A program made the position numbers and the translations under genes. From Cupriavidus yeoncheonensis (lineage in GTDB: Bacteria; Pseudomonadota; Gammaproteobacteria; Burkholderiales; Burkholderiaceae): a stretch of DNA of 64,000 nt. Location of the stretch: assembly GCF_905397275.1 (NCBI RefSeq), contig NZ_CAJPUY010000017.1:101249-165248 (forward strand), read 5' to 3'. Each line of letters opens with the position of its first letter. Within the stretch, counting starts at the first letter, position 1. The notes under the pieces were generated by a model, which was not told the origin of the DNA, made no database searches, and was given only the letters and a program-made list of their open reading frames with translations. Positions 63,585 to 64,000 of the stretch are shown here, piece by piece.

Positions 63585-63755
63585 ATGTCAAGGAACCGCA
63601 CCGAACTCACCCTTCAAACATCCGTCGGCCAGGCGCTGCTCGATGCAGGCTGCATTCGCTTCCGAAGCGACGAACCGTTTCGCTTGCCATCAGGTTGGGC
63701 CAGTCCGGTGTATATCGTTATTGGTCAACAGCCTCCAGACGTACGCCGAAAGTAA
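63585..63755 (+). pseudogene. pyrE: Truncated orotate phosphoribosyltransferase (PyrE)
   Basis: The ATG (CGAGGA upstream) 12 bases after aspA starts a frame that reads QALLDAGCIRFRSDEPFRLPSGWASPVYI, the conserved N-terminus of orotate phosphoribosyltransferase, then VIGQQPPDVRRK and a stop at 63755, which is not PyrE-like. The break at about 63717-63720 is where an insertion sequence begins. The intact gene would make OMP from orotate and PRPP, so the operon probably also salvaged orotate. The rest of the gene, if present, lies beyond the insertion and outside the window. Confidence 0.75.
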
Positions 63756-64000
63756 GCTCCTGAATGGAAACCGCCAACTTATGGGCGCTGCATGATGGGG
63801 CCCACATGCAGCGACGACAACTCTTCTGACAGCCGTCTACATTGGAGGGAGCGCGGAGTCCTTCGGCTCCTTGGGAGACGCACCTTCATCTACTAAGAAG
63901 CGTTAGACAGCATGAGCGATGGGATCGACGTGGCACCCAAGGTCGGCGAGACGTTTGAGCAGGCGTCGAATTGTTTTCTCGGCATGATGGCGGTCGAAGT
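63718..64000 (-). mobile_element. Insertion sequence end (family not identified), running off the window
   Basis: From about 63718 the sequence no longer continues pyrE. On the minus strand a frame ending at 63903 (stop) reads FDRHHAEKTIRRLLKRLADLG and HVDPIAHAV, a basic C-terminus like that of IS transposases; its start lies outside the window. Between 63756 and 63902 no gene is seen, as expected for an IS end. Terminal repeats and target duplication cannot be checked from this end alone. Confidence 0.55.

Noticed and set aside
58870..63755. Reading the pyrK-pyrD-pyrC-pyrE set as the ordinary pyrimidine biosynthesis operon
   Set aside because: No carbamoyltransferase or carbamoyl-phosphate synthase gene is present, while an M20 hydrolase and aspartase are interleaved; the degradative reading explains all genes better.

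Overview
The window looks like a chromosomal segment of a Cupriavidus/Ralstonia-type betaproteobacterium (Burkholderiales). It is strongly GC-rich, has two orphan Bug/TctC-type periplasmic binding proteins, many acyl-CoA catabolic genes under IclR/LysR control, Burkholderiales-type porins, and a copper/silver efflux operon whose CusB carries a fused CusF domain as in C. metallidurans SilB. The genus is an inference. The content is accessory catabolism and metal resistance; no rRNA, tRNA or CRISPR array was seen.

Layout. (1) 25-12434: an acyl-CoA degradation island with enoyl-CoA hydratase/isomerase and SDR, a Bug protein with divergent IclR regulator, then a tight operon of SDR, acyl-CoA dehydrogenase, MaoC hydratase, ADP-forming CoA ligase, citryl-CoA lyase homologue, second acyl-CoA dehydrogenase, type III CoA transferase and LysR. 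(2) 12563-16277: EF-hand protein, HTH-PAS regulator overlapping a LysR gene, and a divergent D-malate/tartrate-type dehydrogenase. With 16545-21912 (BCCT transporter, CntA, aldehyde dehydrogenase, CntB) these form a complete predicted route carnitine -> trimethylamine + malic semialdehyde -> malate -> pyruvate. A porin follows. (3) 23300-30182: cus-type Cu(I)/Ag(I) efflux operon. (4) 30525-40799 (minus strand): a second acyl-CoA cluster (monooxygenase-fold protein, nitronate monooxygenase, acyl-CoA dehydrogenase, acyl-CoA synthetase, MaoC, two crotonases, SDR) behind a NarL-type two-component system. (5) 40890-47000: TetR regulator, small proteins, an H-NS-like fragment, a PHB-depolymerase-type esterase with a ribbon-helix-helix regulator and an iterated operator, and a tautomerase. 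(6) 46999-52421: operon of TauD-type dioxygenase, enolase-superfamily enzyme, Bug protein and two half-size CHR transporters, divergent from a LysR gene. (7) 52902-64000: porin, two paralogous XRE regulators, and the most interesting locus: MFS transporter, PyrK-like and PyrD class 1B subunits, M20 carbamoyl-amidohydrolase, class II dihydroorotase, aspartase and an orotate phosphoribosyltransferase gene broken by an insertion sequence.

By gene logic the last operon is a reductive orotate catabolic pathway: orotate -> dihydroorotate -> N-carbamoyl-L-aspartate -> L-aspartate -> fumarate, with uptake by the MFS protein and control by the XRE regulators. The enzymes are known from pyrimidine biosynthesis, but the company of an M20 hydrolase and aspartase argues for the reverse, degradative direction.
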